From Endozoicomonadaceae bacterium (lineage in GTDB: Bacteria; Pseudomonadota; Gammaproteobacteria; Pseudomonadales; Endozoicomonadaceae): 7,104 nt of DNA. Where the stretch lies: NCBI GenBank assembly GCA_015163815.1, contig JAAOIJ010000095.1:1-7104 (forward strand), in the 5' to 3' direction. Positions 6,811-7,104 of the stretch are shown here, in pieces (the first letter of the stretch is position 1; each line of letters starts with the position of its first letter). The notes beneath the pieces were generated by a model, which saw only the letters and a program-made list of their open reading frames with translations, was not told where the DNA came from and searched no databases. The translations under genes were made by a program, and so were the position numbers.

Positions 6811-6844
6811 CTTTATGATTTAAAGACCATGATTTGTTATCATG
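6811..6844. repeat. Two adjacent short hairpins in the IS leader
   Basis: CTTTA-TGATT-TAAAG (6811-6825) and CATGAT-TTGTT-ATCATG (6828-6844) are perfect short inverted repeats just upstream of the transposase start. Structures in IS leaders can limit translation from read-through transcripts; that role here is inference, and such short AT-rich repeats may be chance. Confidence 0.35.
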
Positions 6845-6870
6845 CTTAATTTTTACCTGAGTCTTATATC

Positions 6871-7104
6871 ATGAATGCTTTACAAGTAGCGATTAAAAAA
6901 AGATTAAATCGTTGTTCAAGAAAATGTTTTGTACTTAAACTACTAACCATTATTGACTGGGATGCTGTTTCACATTTGTTGTATCATGAAAAACAAAAAA
7001 AACGTCAACATCCACAAGGTAAAAGAGGTTATTGTCTTTTAAAACGATTTAAAGCTATTTTACTAGGTCAATGGTATAACTTAAGTGATCCAGAATTAGA
7101 GTCG
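6871..7104 (+). CDS. IS5-family transposase, N-terminal 78 residues (runs off the window)
   Basis: The reading frame is open from ATG 6871 to the window end. The segment GKRGYCLLKRFKAILLGQWY followed by NLSDPELES matches the conserved N-terminal helical domain of IS5-family transposases (pattern G-R-x-G-Y-x-x-x-x-x-F-K-x-x-L-L-x-x-W-Y-x-L-S-D-P-x-L-E), which precedes the DDE catalytic core. An IDWDAVSHLL segment upstream fits the usual N-terminus. There is no strong Shine-Dalgarno. No lesion is visible in the part present, in contrast to the other two transposase genes, so this copy may be recent. Catalytic residues are outside the window. Confidence 0.85.
   Translation, partial: MNALQVAIKKRLNRCSRKCFVLKLLTIIDWDAVSHLLYHEKQKKRQHPQGKRGYCLLKRFKAILLGQWYNLSDPELES

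Larger units (their letters stand above)
6752..7104 (+). mobile_element. IS5-family insertion sequence, left part
   Basis: It begins at a GAGACCTTTGC terminal repeat, followed by a 100-bp leader and the N-terminal part of a transposase, and runs off the window. It has the same orientation as the left element. No target duplication can be tested because the right end is missing. Confidence 0.65.

Overview
The window is AT-rich (about 30% G+C by eye). It holds two intact protein genes, one frameshifted gene and the remains of at least three transposase genes. Signal peptides and a C-terminal pair of SPOR-like segments point to a Gram-negative bacterium. Divergent ankyrin-type repeats, heavy IS traffic, gene decay and low G+C fit a host-associated or intracellular proteobacterium, for example of a Legionella/Coxiella-like or Holosporales/Rickettsiales-like kind. 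No rRNA or housekeeping gene is present, so the lineage is inference.

Layout: (1) 3-454, the C-terminal part of an IS5-family transposase with one frameshift, cut by the window edge. (2) 455-671, no recognisable gene. (3) 672-3101, minus strand, an 809-residue exported protein with two Cys-x(9 or 10)-Cys modules, coiled coil, a long Thr/Gln/Pro-rich linker and two SPOR-like segments. (4) 3102-3332, a divergent intergenic region with an A-tract and an inverted repeat. (5) 3333-4192, plus strand, a gene for a signal-peptide-bearing membrane-type protein, broken by two +1 frameshifts. (6) A possible bidirectional terminator at 4244-4265. (7) 4290-6038, minus strand, a 582-residue divergent ankyrin-like protein with a basic, NLS-like N-terminus; its start is fixed by a good Shine-Dalgarno. 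(8) 6081-6110, its probable promoter. (9) 6371-6647, a heavily decayed second type of transposase, readable only across stops and a frameshift. (10) 6752 to the end, the left end and N-terminal part of another IS5-family element.

The picture is an accessory islet between insertion sequences, carrying a cell-envelope-type protein, a decayed secreted/membrane protein and an effector-like protein. Nothing in the sequence shows that the three act together: they lie in separate transcription units (divergent, then convergent). I found no CRISPR array, tRNA, rRNA, toxin-antitoxin pair, or restriction or defence enzyme. The most unusual items are the domain architecture of the 809-residue protein, the nested palindrome inside the ankyrin-like gene at 5559-5597, and the transposase fossil at 6371-6647.
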